Source: JBGPEQ01 sp050180895 (GTDB lineage: Bacteria > Pseudomonadota > Alphaproteobacteria > Dongiales > Dongiaceae). Taken from it: DNA of 64,000 nt. The translations under genes were made by a program, and so were the position numbers. Under the pieces are notes generated by a model. The model saw nothing but the letters and a program-made list of their open reading frames with translations, was not told the DNA's origin and did no database searches. Within the stretch, counting starts at the first letter, position 1. Each line of letters begins with the position of its first letter. Location of the stretch: the NCBI GenBank assembly GCA_050180895.1, contig JBFXDS010000006.1, positions 248,001 to 312,000 of the forward strand, in the 5' to 3' direction. Shown piece after piece: positions 47,520 through 55,424 of the stretch.

Positions 47520-48152
47520 ATGAGCGTCTTCGCCGGCCGCGACCTCGCCTGCCGGCGCGGCGAGCGGCTCGTCTTCGCCGGCCTCTCCTTCCGCGTCGCC
47601 GCCGGCGAGACCCTGCTGCTGCGCGGGCCCAACGGCAGCGGCAAGTCCAGCCTGCTGCGCTGCATGGCCGGCCTGCTGGCGCCGGCCGCCGGCCTGCAGA
47701 CCTGGGACGATCGTCCGCTCGCCGCCGACCCTGACGGACACCGCGTCCGGCTGCGCTATGTCGGCCATCAGGATGCGGTCAAGCCCGCCCTCACCGTGCG
47801 CGAGAACCTCGCCGTCTGGCAGCGGCTCCGCGGCGGCGAATCGGCCGCGATCGATGCGGCGCTCGACGATCTCGGCATCGGTCATCTCGCCGACCTGCCG
47901 GCGCGGCTGCTGTCGGCCGGGCAGCGGCGGCGGCTGGCGCTGGCGCGGCTGCCGGCGTCGCCCGGCGCGCTGTGGCTGCTGGACGAGCCGGCCACCGCGC
48001 TCGACGAGGACGGCGCCGTGCGCTTCCGGCGCCTCGTCGCCCGCCACTGCGCCGGCGGCGGCCTGGTCGTGCTGTCGAGCCACGCCGACGTCGCCGCCGA
48101 CCGGGCGTTGGCGCTCGCCGATTTCGCGCCTCCGGCCGCCGAGGCGGCATGA
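47520..48152 (+). CDS. ccmA: Cytochrome c biogenesis ATPase CcmA
   Basis: A 210-residue ABC ATPase of the heme-handling CcmABCD complex. Walker A is RGPNGSGKSSLL (near 34), the signature is LSAGQRRRLALARL (in place of LSGGQ) and Walker B is LWLLDEPATALD. Short length fits CcmA (about 205-215). The stop overlaps the ccmB start (ATGA). The complex releases holo-CcmE from CcmC in cytochrome c maturation system I. Confidence 0.95.
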   Translation: MSVFAGRDLACRRGERLVFAGLSFRVAAGETLLLRGPNGSGKSSLLRCMAGLLAPAAGLQTWDDRPLAADPDGHRVRLRYVGHQDAVKPALTVRENLAVWQRLRGGESAAIDAALDDLGIGHLADLPARLLSAGQRRRLALARLPASPGALWLLDEPATALDEDGAVRFRRLVARHCAGGGLVVLSSHADVAADRALALADFAPPAAEAA

Positions 48153-48814
48153 CCGGCTTCGCCGCCCTCGTCGCCCGCGACCTGCGGCTGGCGCTGCGCC
48201 AGGGCAGCGACGCCGCCCTGGTGCTGATCTTCTATCTGCTGGCGGTGCTGCTGTTCCCCTTCGGCGTCGGGCCTGAGCCCAACATCCTCGCCCGCATCGC
48301 CGCCGGCGTGCTCTGGGTGACGGCGCTGTTGGCGGCGCTGCTGTCGCTGGAGCGGCTGTTCGCCGCCGAGCAGGAGGACGGCAGCCTCGATCAGCTGGCG
48401 CTGCTGCCGTTGCCCCTGTCGCTCGTCGTGCTGGCCAAGGTGCTGGCCCACTGGCTGCTCGCCGGTCTGCCTCTCACCCTGCTGGCGCCTCTGCTGGCCG
48501 TCGCCCTCGGCATGGATCCCGCCGCCTATCCGGTGCTGGTCGCGGCGCTGGCGCTGGGCACGCCGACGTTGAGCCTGATCGGCGCTCTCGGCGCCGCCCT
48601 GGCGCTCGGCGCCCGGCGCGCCGGCGCCCTGCTGGCGCTGATCGTGCTGCCGCTCTACATCCCCGTGCTGATCTTCGGCGTTGCCGCCGTCGATGCCGCG
48701 CTGGCGGGCTTGGCCGCCGGCCCGCATCTGGCGATCCTCGGCGCCCTGCTGCTGGCCGCCTTGCCGCTCTGCCCCTGGGTCGCCGCCGCCGCGCTCCGCC
48801 AGGCGATCGAATAG
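48149..48814 (+). CDS. ccmB: Heme exporter-type membrane protein CcmB
   Basis: A 221-residue integral membrane protein with six hydrophobic segments. It begins FAALVARDLRLALRQGSDAAL and has EQEDGSLDQLALLPLPL, both typical CcmB sequence. It pairs with CcmA as the membrane part of the transporter-like complex. ATG 48149 overlaps the ccmA stop; longer frames upstream are shadows of ccmA. Confidence 0.95.
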   Translation: MTGFAALVARDLRLALRQGSDAALVLIFYLLAVLLFPFGVGPEPNILARIAAGVLWVTALLAALLSLERLFAAEQEDGSLDQLALLPLPLSLVVLAKVLAHWLLAGLPLTLLAPLLAVALGMDPAAYPVLVAALALGTPTLSLIGALGAALALGARRAGALLALIVLPLYIPVLIFGVAAVDAALAGLAAGPHLAILGALLLAALPLCPWVAAAALRQAIE

Positions 48815-48896
48815 GTTGTGATCACGCGGAGGCGCGGAGCCGCGGAGAAGGTCCGAAACGCTCTTTCGTGGTCCTGATCGCCTGCATGACCCACGG

Positions 48897-48982
48897 TGCG
48901 TCCTTCGACAAGCTCAGGATGAGGAATGAATTTGGTGGCACGAAGGTAGAACCTCATCATCCTGAGCTTGTCGAAGGACGCG
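48897..48982. repeat. Palindromic repeat family A, copy 3
   Basis: Arms TGCGTCCTTCGACAAGCTCA and TGAGCTTGTCGAAGGACGCG around a centre containing TTTGGTGGCACGAA. It sits in the 290-bp ccmB-ccmC gap, itself bracketed by GC-rich patches CGCGGAGGCGCGGAG and CTCCGCGTCTCC that may be a further repeat. No gene is seen in this gap. Confidence 0.92.
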
Positions 48983-49104
48983 CGATGCTGATCCCCGTTT
49001 CGATATCCTCCGCGTCTCCAGTAATTCCTTAACCCATCTGCGACAACGCAGACCGTCGCCCGACCTTGGCACGCCCCCCTCGCCCGCCCATAATTCAGGG
49101 CATC

Positions 49105-49839
49105 ATGCATCGCTTCGCCAATCCCGCGCGGTTCCAGCGGATTGCCAACGCCCTGCTGCCGTGGCTGGCGGCGGCCACGGCCATCCTGCTCGCCCTCGGT
49201 CTCTACTTCGCGCTGCTTGCCTCGCCGGCCGACTATCAGCAGGGCGAGACCGTGCGCATCATGTATGTCCACGTGCCCGCCGCCTGGATGGCGCTGTTCG
49301 TCTATGCCGGCATCGCCGCCGCCAGCGCCGTCGCCCTGATCTGGCGCCATCCGCTGGCCGACGTGGCGGCGCGCGCGGCCTCGCCGGTCGGCGCCTGCTT
49401 CACCGTCCTGGCGCTCGCCAGCGGCTCGCTCTGGGGCAAGCCGATGTGGGGCGCCTGGTGGGTGTGGGACGCGCGGCTCACCTCGATGCTGATCCTGCTC
49501 TTCCTCTATCTCGGCCACATCGCCCTGGCCCGCGCCTTCGACGATCCCGTGCGCGGCGCGCGCGCGGCCGCCGTCCTGGCGCTGGTCGGCGTCGTCAACC
49601 TACCGGTGATCAAGTTCTCCGTCGACTGGTGGAACACGCTGCACCAGCCGGCCAGCATCCTGCGCATGGGCGGGCCGACGATCGATCCGTCGATGCTGCT
49701 GCCGCTGCTGCTGATGGCGCTCGGCTTCACGACCTTCTTCCTCGTCGTGCTGCTCCTGCGCATGAAGACGGAGCTGCTGACCGCCAAGCTCCGCGCCGCC
49801 CAGCTCGCCCGCCTGCACCCTGTCCCCGTCGCCGGCTGA
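49105..49839 (+). CDS. ccmC: Heme-handling protein CcmC
   Basis: A 244-residue six-helix membrane protein. The WWD heme motif reads WGAWWVWDARLTSMLILL (near residue 115-130), with flanking histidines in RIMYVHVPAAWMA and WWNTLHQPASI. It loads heme onto CcmE. ATG 49105 starts at family sequence (HRFANPARFQR). The upstream frame adds 13 residues without homology. Confidence 0.95.
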   Translation: MHRFANPARFQRIANALLPWLAAATAILLALGLYFALLASPADYQQGETVRIMYVHVPAAWMALFVYAGIAAASAVALIWRHPLADVAARAASPVGACFTVLALASGSLWGKPMWGAWWVWDARLTSMLILLFLYLGHIALARAFDDPVRGARAAAVLALVGVVNLPVIKFSVDWWNTLHQPASILRMGGPTIDPSMLLPLLLMALGFTTFFLVVLLLRMKTELLTAKLRAAQLARLHPVPVAG

Positions 49840-49847
49840 GAGAAGAT

Positions 49848-49982
49848 GAACCGCAAAGACGCAGAGACGCAGAGACGGATGGTAGGGGCGACCCCACGTG
49901 GTCGCCCTTGCGCCGTGCGGCCACATAGCGCCGCCCCTACACCGGTTTCATTCCTCTCTGCGTTTCTGCGTCTCTGCGGTTC
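49848..49982. repeat. Long inverted repeat with nested palindrome (families B and C)
   Basis: Outer arms GAACCGCAAAGACGCAGAG... (49848-49875) and ...CTCTGCGTCTCTGCGGTTC (49955-49982) are inverted copies with few mismatches. Nested at 49881-49909 is a palindrome GGTAGGGGCGACCCC, then GTGGTCGCCC, which recurs at 58799-58828. It fills the ccmC-ccmD gap. Confidence 0.85.
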
Positions 49983-50003
49983 AACTCCTTCGCACGCAAC
50001 GGC

Positions 50004-50189
50004 ATGCCGGATACCATGACCGGTTCGCTCCAATCCTTCCTCGCCATGGGCGGCTATGCGAGCTTCGTCTGGCCGGCCTACGGGCTGGCGGCCGCCATCC
50101 TCGTCGGCCTGCTGCTCCTCAGCCTGCGCCGGTTGCGCAGGGCCGAGGCTGAGCTGGCAGCACTCGGCGCGCAGCGGCCGCGCGCATGA
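50004..50189 (+). CDS. ccmD: Small heme-exporter-complex protein CcmD
   Basis: A 61-residue protein with one membrane helix (ASFVWPAYGLAAAILVGLLLL) and a basic tail SLRRLRRAEAEL, the standard CcmD form. It stabilises CcmABC and helps release of holo-CcmE. ATGs at 50004 and 50016 are both possible starts. The stop overlaps ccmE by four bases. Confidence 0.93.
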   Translation: MPDTMTGSLQSFLAMGGYASFVWPAYGLAAAILVGLLLLSLRRLRRAEAELAALGAQRPRA

Positions 50190-50638
50190 AGCCGAAGCGC
50201 CGCCGTCTCTATTTCGTCTTTGTCGGGCTGGCGCTGCTCGGCGCCGCCGCCGGCCTGGCGCTCTACGCCATGAACGATTCGCTGGTCTTCTTCTACAGCC
50301 CCACCGAGCTGCGCACGCAGGAGATTCCGCCCGGCCGCAGCCTGCGCGTCGGCGGCCTGGTCGAGGCCGGCAGCTTGGCACGCGACGCCGACGGCGTCAC
50401 CGTGCATTTCCGCGTCACCGACACGGCCGAGACCGTGCCCGTGGTCTACAAGGGCATCCTGCCCGATCTCTTCCGCGAAGGTCAGGGCGTGGTCGCGCAG
50501 GGCACGTTCGGCGCCGACGGCGTCTTCGTCGCCGCCGAGGTGCTGGCCAAGCATGACGAGACCTACATGCCCAAGGAGGTCGTCGACGCCCTCAAGCAAT
50601 CCGGCCGTTGGCAGGAAGGCGCGGAGGCGCAACAATGA
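50186..50638 (+). CDS. ccmE: Periplasmic heme chaperone CcmE
   Basis: A 150-residue membrane-anchored protein: anchor at about 8-28, then an OB-fold. The heme-attaching histidine is in AKHDETYMP near residue 128, with the nearby Tyr also conserved. It carries heme covalently from CcmC to CcmF. The ccmF, ccmG and ccmH genes that usually follow are not here. Confidence 0.95.
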   Translation: MKPKRRRLYFVFVGLALLGAAAGLALYAMNDSLVFFYSPTELRTQEIPPGRSLRVGGLVEAGSLARDADGVTVHFRVTDTAETVPVVYKGILPDLFREGQGVVAQGTFGADGVFVAAEVLAKHDETYMPKEVVDALKQSGRWQEGAEAQQ

Positions 50639-50773
50639 GTTGTGAGTGATGAGCCATCAGCCATGAGTATCCGGCGATGAATAGCGAGATCGAGGCGCCC
50701 GTCAGCGAGCAGGGAAGCAGCAGAGCCGCTCACGGTTCACGGCTCACGACTCAGGACTCACCACTCACGACTC
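50636..50773. repeat. TGAGT/ACTCA inverted repeat overlapping the Rieske gene start
   Basis: A left arm GAGTTGTGAGTGATGAGCC (50636 onward) faces a right arm of repeated CACGRYTCAC units (50728-50773: CACGGTTCACGGCTCACGAC, then TCAGGACTCACCACTCACGA). The right arm lies inside the open reading frame of the next gene. Confidence 0.75.
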
Positions 50774-51819
50774 CGCCGCTCGCCTTCACCCTTCCCGCCG
50801 ACTGGTACCATCGGCCGGACATCTACGAGCGCGAGCGCCAGGCGGTGTTCCGCCGCGAGTGGATCTGGCTCGGCCGCGAGGACCAGCTGCGGTCCCCCGG
50901 CGACTACGTCGCCGTCGAATATGCCGGCTGGCGCCTCTTCGCCGTCCGCGGCCGCGAGGGCGAGCTGCGCGCCTTCCACAATGTCTGCCGCCACCGCGGC
51001 GCGCCTCTGCTCGAGGCCGGCGCCGGCCGCTGCGACGTGCTGCGCTGTCCCTATCACGGCTGGACCTACGACACCGCCGGCCGCCTGCGCGCCACGCCGC
51101 ATTTCGGCAGCGCCGCCGGCTTCGACCGCGCCGATTACGGCCTGCTGCCCATCCATGTCGCCACTTGGCGCGGCTTCGTCTTCGTCAACCTGGACGACGA
51201 CCCGCATCCGCTGGAGGAGGGCCTCGGCGACCTCGTGGCGGAGACCGCGCCCTATCCGCTCGAGGACTACCGCTTCGTCCATGCCGAGAGCTTCGAGATG
51301 GACTGCAACTGGAAGGTCTATACCGACAATTTCGTCGAGGGCTACCACATCCCCGGCATCCACCCGGCCTTCCACGCCCTCATCGACTTCGGCCAGTTCA
51401 AGACGGAGGGCCGCAACCGCACCGTCGTCATGCAGGCGCCGCAGAAGGACGGCGCCTTCTACGGCGGCACTTGGCTGTGGCGCTATCCCGGCATGACCCT
51501 CTCCACCTTCCCCGGCGGCATGAACATCTCGCGCATCGTGCCGCTCGGCCCGCGCCGCATGCGCCAGGAATACAACTTCCTCTTCGCCGATCATTCGCCC
51601 GCGGCGCTGGCCCGCCACCGCGAGACCATTGCCCGCAACTGCGACGTCATCCGCCAGGACTTCGCCATTTGCGAGGGCACGCAGGCCAACCTCGAAGCCG
51701 GCATCTTCGACCACGGCCCGTTGAGTCCCCGCCATGAGCAGGGCGTGCGCTACTACCACGACCTGCTGCGCCAGGCGCTGGGCGCCAACGCCCGACCTCC
51801 GCGCCCCTACACCGAATAG
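50677..51819 (+). CDS. Rieske non-heme iron oxygenase, alpha subunit
   Basis: A 380-residue aromatic-ring-hydroxylating-type oxygenase. The Rieske [2Fe-2S] motif is CRHRGAPLLEAG...CPYHGW; the mononuclear iron site is NFVEGYHIPGIHP with a later Asp in RNCDVIRQDF. The C-terminal part has the SRPBCC fold. No reductase or ferredoxin partner is adjacent. Residues 17-32 (RAAHGSRLTTQDSPLTTP) are encoded by a dispersed repeat, so the annotated N-terminus is probably repeat-derived; real homology starts near LAFTLPADWYHRPDIYERE. The gene overlaps the convergent mod gene by 13 bp. The substrate could be an aromatic or a quaternary amine. Confidence 0.88.
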   Translation: MNSEIEAPVSEQGSSRAAHGSRLTTQDSPLTTPPLAFTLPADWYHRPDIYERERQAVFRREWIWLGREDQLRSPGDYVAVEYAGWRLFAVRGREGELRAFHNVCRHRGAPLLEAGAGRCDVLRCPYHGWTYDTAGRLRATPHFGSAAGFDRADYGLLPIHVATWRGFVFVNLDDDPHPLEEGLGDLVAETAPYPLEDYRFVHAESFEMDCNWKVYTDNFVEGYHIPGIHPAFHALIDFGQFKTEGRNRTVVMQAPQKDGAFYGGTWLWRYPGMTLSTFPGGMNISRIVPLGPRRMRQEYNFLFADHSPAALARHRETIARNCDVIRQDFAICEGTQANLEAGIFDHGPLSPRHEQGVRYYHDLLRQALGANARPPRPYTE

Positions 51820-54683
51820 ACCTTCAGCACCTCGTCGCCGTAGTGGTTGATCACCTTCACGGCGATGCGACCGCTCTTCGGCTTCGGAAACGGCCGGCTC
51901 GTGGCGCTATGGAGCGTCGCCCACGCCGCCTCGTCGATCTCGGCCTTCAGCGTGCGCTTCAGCCGCTCATACGGGTCCTTGGCGCCCAGGAAATAGGCGT
52001 GACGCACGAAGAAGCTCTCCTCGTCATAGTCCGTGTCGATGAACCAGCAGGCGATATCGTCGGTCGTGCTGGCGCGCACCTCGCCGGTCGTCGGATCGAA
52101 CACGTCGACGCCCCTGATCTCCACCTGGTACTGGTCGTCGTCCAGCGCGCGGATCTCGATGTCCGGCTCGCCGAACACGACGAACAGGTTGCCTGCCCCC
52201 GTCCTCTTCAGCTCCTTCATGTGCAGGTCCTGGTTCATGCGCGCCTTGAGCACGACGAGCCGCCCGAGGCTCATGGTCTCGTCGCTCACATGCGGCTCGA
52301 AGGCGAAGCCGCAGACCACCAGCACGTCGAACAGGTCGCGCGCTTCCCGCGCCGCGTCGCGCACGAGCTGGTAGCTGACCGTGCCGTACTCCGGCCCGAT
52401 GCAGATCGCCGCGCGCCGCTCGACTCCTTGTCCCTTTGGGCCGCTCTCCTCGTACCGCCCTTCGGCATGGATATACTTGCCGCCGGCCCACGGCTTCAGC
52501 TCGGTGAACGCCAGCGTCTCGCCCTTCTTGGTGTTCTGCACGCCCGCGAGCTTCAGGTTCTCCAGCACCGCGCGCACGAAGTCGTCCTCGCCCGCCGGCG
52601 CCGCCCGCGTCCGCTTCGCCCGCGGCGCCGGCTCCTCGCCGCGCGCCCGCGCTTCCTCGTCCAGCGCATCGAGCAGCGCCTCGTCCTCTTCGTCCGTCGG
52701 CAACACCCGATGCGGAGAGAGGCTCTCCACCGTGAACGGCCCCGTCACCCGCGCGATCGACTTGTCCTCATAAGGCCGGTCGTAAAGATACTCGGTCTCC
52801 GCATTGCGCGCGATCGACGCATCGATCTCCTTCTGCCGCGCCCGCCGCCCCTCCCACCACTTGGCAAGCAACGAACGTGCAAGCTCGCCATTCCCCCTCC
52901 CCTTGTGGGCGGGTGCAGGGGGAGGGGTGTCGTCGAGCGTGCGCGGCACCTCCCACTCCTCCCATTTCGTCCCGCACAGCCGATTGATCTCCGCCCGCAG
53001 CGGCTCCAGCGTCCGCTGCCACCTCTCATGGATCACCTCGATCTCGGCATTGTTGGCGATCGACTTAAGCGTGATGTGCGGTACCCGCTCATAGACGAAA
53101 CCGCGGCGGATGTCGCCGGTCGTCCCCCGCTCGGTCGGCGGCTTCCCAGTCACCTCCGCTTCCTTGCGTAGTCCCTCCGTTGTATCCGCCAGAACGTAGT
53201 AGGGAAAACGCGCCGCCATAAGCCGTGTACGCGCGAGGGCTAACGACACACGGCTGGTGTCGATGGTAATCCACCGCCGCCCCCATTGCTCCGCAACATA
53301 GGCGGTTGTCCCGCTGCCACAAGTAGGGTCAAGCACGAGATCGCCAGGGTCCGTAGTCATTAGCAGGCAACGCTGTAGAATCTTGGTTCCTGTTTGAACC
53401 ACGTAAATCTTGGGCTCTGTGAAGCTACCCGTACCAGTATCGGTCCAGAGATTTCCGAGTTCGATTGCAGCGAAGTCATCCAAGAATCTTATGTAAGCAA
53501 GGGACGAACCCGAACGAACCACACGCTCCGCCTTGAGGAGCCGCGGGAATCCGATCTCGCCAGTCTTCCAATAGCCGCGTCCCGGACCATACGTCTTCCC
53601 CTCCAGCGTGACTGGAAAGCTGCCCGGCGGCCGCTGCGATGTAATGTTGTCGACCCTAAAAATCCTGGAGCTCGCAGGCAGCTTGCTCTCGCCGGATAGT
53701 TCTGGTTCGGTCTGTTTTCGCCGAATGCCGTCTGCCTCTTGTAACCAACGGTAGACGCCTGCGCGATCTGTTTCCGCAGTCTTCGGCAAAAGGACACGTC
53801 GAAACTTCGTGCTATCGATGTCTCGCGCGTACCAAAGCAAATAGTCGCAAAGTCCCGCAAGACGCTCGGCGGATTGACCAGCGGTTTTGGATAGAGTGAC
53901 CATACTGCAGAAGTTTCGGCTGCCAAACACCTCATCCATCAATGACCGAACGAGATGCACATTCTCGTCGCCAATCTGAACGAATATGCTTCCACTCTCC
54001 GTCAGCAACTCACGCGCCACGATTAGCCGGTCGCGTAGATACGCAAGGTACGAATGAATCCCAAGCTCCCACGTATCGCGAAACGCCTTGATCACCTCCG
54101 GCTCGCGTGACGTGTCCTCCATCTTGCCGTCCTTGACGTCGCGCGCCTTGGTCGAGGCCTGCCAGTTGGAGCCGAACTTGATGCCGTAGGGCGGGTCGAT
54201 GTAGATCATCTGCACCCGGCCCTTCAGCTTCTCCTTCTCGGCCAGGCTGTTCATCACCAGCAGCGCGTCGCCCAGGATCATCCGGTTGGACCAGTTCTGC
54301 GGGTGGCGGTAGAATTCGAGCTTGTCCTCCGCCGCGATGCCGTTGAAATCGGCGAACAGGTCGGCCTGCGGCTCGCCGTTCGTCTGCTTCAGCCGCTTCA
54401 GGTCGTCGATGATCGCCTTGGGGTGGATCTTCTCCTGGATGTAGATCGGCACCGTGTCGACGGCGAGCGGGCCAGCGTCCTGCTCGTCCTTGCCGCGCCA
54501 AACCAGCTGCGGGTCGAGGTCGGGGTTGCGCGGATAGCGCTTCGCCTTCGGCGTCCGCTCCTCGTCCGCCATGAAGCTCTGCGTCTCCGCCGTCGGGATG
54601 TTCTGCCGCCTCGCCTGCTTGTGGCTCAGCGCTTCGACGCGTTTGGCCTTGACCTTGCTAGCCTTTCCTCCGCTGCGCGGCAC
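51807..54683 (-). CDS. mod: Type III-like site-specific DNA methyltransferase (Mod)
   Basis: A 958-residue protein starting at GTG 54683 with AAGGA nine bases upstream. Beta-class order: motif IV DPPYG at residues 163-167 comes before motif I LDPTCGSGTT near 451. Between them lies the target-recognition region, whose DNA is much less GC-rich (29 of 60 in 53461-53520) than the 3' part (49 of 60 in 52621-52680). The C-terminal 400 residues are an extra region seen in Mod proteins that pair with helicase-nuclease subunits. It methylates adenine or N4-cytosine at an unknown site. Residues 586-597 come from an inserted palindrome. Confidence 0.9.
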   Translation of the reverse strand: MPRSGGKASKVKAKRVEALSHKQARRQNIPTAETQSFMADEERTPKAKRYPRNPDLDPQLVWRGKDEQDAGPLAVDTVPIYIQEKIHPKAIIDDLKRLKQTNGEPQADLFADFNGIAAEDKLEFYRHPQNWSNRMILGDALLVMNSLAEKEKLKGRVQMIYIDPPYGIKFGSNWQASTKARDVKDGKMEDTSREPEVIKAFRDTWELGIHSYLAYLRDRLIVARELLTESGSIFVQIGDENVHLVRSLMDEVFGSRNFCSMVTLSKTAGQSAERLAGLCDYLLWYARDIDSTKFRRVLLPKTAETDRAGVYRWLQEADGIRRKQTEPELSGESKLPASSRIFRVDNITSQRPPGSFPVTLEGKTYGPGRGYWKTGEIGFPRLLKAERVVRSGSSLAYIRFLDDFAAIELGNLWTDTGTGSFTEPKIYVVQTGTKILQRCLLMTTDPGDLVLDPTCGSGTTAYVAEQWGRRWITIDTSRVSLALARTRLMAARFPYYVLADTTEGLRKEAEVTGKPPTERGTTGDIRRGFVYERVPHITLKSIANNAEIEVIHERWQRTLEPLRAEINRLCGTKWEEWEVPRTLDDTPPPAPAHKGRGNGELARSLLAKWWEGRRARQKEIDASIARNAETEYLYDRPYEDKSIARVTGPFTVESLSPHRVLPTDEEDEALLDALDEEARARGEEPAPRAKRTRAAPAGEDDFVRAVLENLKLAGVQNTKKGETLAFTELKPWAGGKYIHAEGRYEESGPKGQGVERRAAICIGPEYGTVSYQLVRDAAREARDLFDVLVVCGFAFEPHVSDETMSLGRLVVLKARMNQDLHMKELKRTGAGNLFVVFGEPDIEIRALDDDQYQVEIRGVDVFDPTTGEVRASTTDDIACWFIDTDYDEESFFVRHAYFLGAKDPYERLKRTLKAEIDEAAWATLHSATSRPFPKPKSGRIAVKVINHYGDEVLKVYSV
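52893..52927. repeat. Palindrome inserted in frame inside mod
   Basis: CCCCTCCCC (52894-52902) and GGGGAGGGG (52919-52927) enclose TTGTGGGCGGGTGCAG. It is translated as PPPAPAHKGRG without breaking the frame. This looks like the CCTCCCCTTGTGGG-type short palindromes common in alphaproteobacterial spacers. Confidence 0.7.
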
Positions 54684-54684
54684 G

Positions 54685-55410
54685 TCAACGTCCTTCGCGC
54701 CTGTCGACCTCGGCGATCATCGCCTCAATCGCCTGCCGCAACGGCGTCACGTGCTGCTTCGCGATGGCCCAGATCACTTCGTCGTACACTTCGTCATAGT
54801 CGTGCCGGAGTATGTTGCCGACGCCGCGAATCTTCGCCCAGGGAATGTGGGGATGGGCGTTGGTCAAATCCTCGGGCAGTCGCCGCGACGCCTCGGAAAT
54901 GATCTCGATATTGCGCTCGATCGCGCCTCGCAGCAGCTTGTCGGCGAGGTAATCGGGGAATCCACGGCCGGCTACGTGCTCCTCGATGAAGAGGATTGAA
55001 TCGCGGATATCATGGAGGCGCTGGCGCGGAGACCGCGGCGGCATCGGCGTTCCTTTCGGCATGGGGTGGCGGTAACCGGGGCGCGGGAACACTTCGACGG
55101 CTTCGGCGAGGATATTGTCCTTGAGGAACCGCTTGAGCCGTCCGCGCTCGGCAAGTTCCACCTCGCGTCCCAGCAGTTCGCACAAGAGAAGGCGAATCCC
55201 GGCGATATCCAGAAGCGAGCGCACCTTGCTCTTGTCATAGTCGACGAGCACGTCCACGTCGCTGTCGATGCGCGCCTCATTCCGCAAGGTGGAGCCGAAC
55301 AGGGCGAGCCGCGTCACGCCTTGCGCGCGGATCTCCTGCTCGTGCTCCGTCAGAACGCGCATCGCCTCGTCGCGCGTCAGAGGTCTTGTTTTGACGATCT
55401 GCTGGGCCAT
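54685..55410 (-). CDS. Fused MntA-type nucleotidyltransferase and HepT-like (DUF86) protein
   Basis: One continuous 241-residue frame. Residues 1-110 are a minimal nucleotidyltransferase with exact GS-x10-D-x-D spacing (Gly39-Ser40, Asp51, Asp53), the AMPylating antitoxin type MntA. Residues 130-236 are HepT-like: IERNIEIISEASRRLPEDL, then HIPWAKIRGVGNILRHDYDEV. In toxic HepT the last motif reads G-x-R-N-x3-H-x-Y; here the Arg position is Gly198, while His203 and Tyr205 remain. The pair is normally two adjacent genes. It sits between mod (1-bp gap) and res (14-bp gap) on the same strand, so it is part of the restriction cassette. Confidence 0.88.
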   Translation of the reverse strand: MAQQIVKTRPLTRDEAMRVLTEHEQEIRAQGVTRLALFGSTLRNEARIDSDVDVLVDYDKSKVRSLLDIAGIRLLLCELLGREVELAERGRLKRFLKDNILAEAVEVFPRPGYRHPMPKGTPMPPRSPRQRLHDIRDSILFIEEHVAGRGFPDYLADKLLRGAIERNIEIISEASRRLPEDLTNAHPHIPWAKIRGVGNILRHDYDEVYDEVIWAIAKQHVTPLRQAIEAMIAEVDRREGR

Positions 55411-55424
55411 GCCGGCATTCTACC

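Noticed and set aside
47386..48982. CRISPR array
   Set aside because: The repeats are palindromic, widely spaced single copies with no regular spacers and no cas genes.
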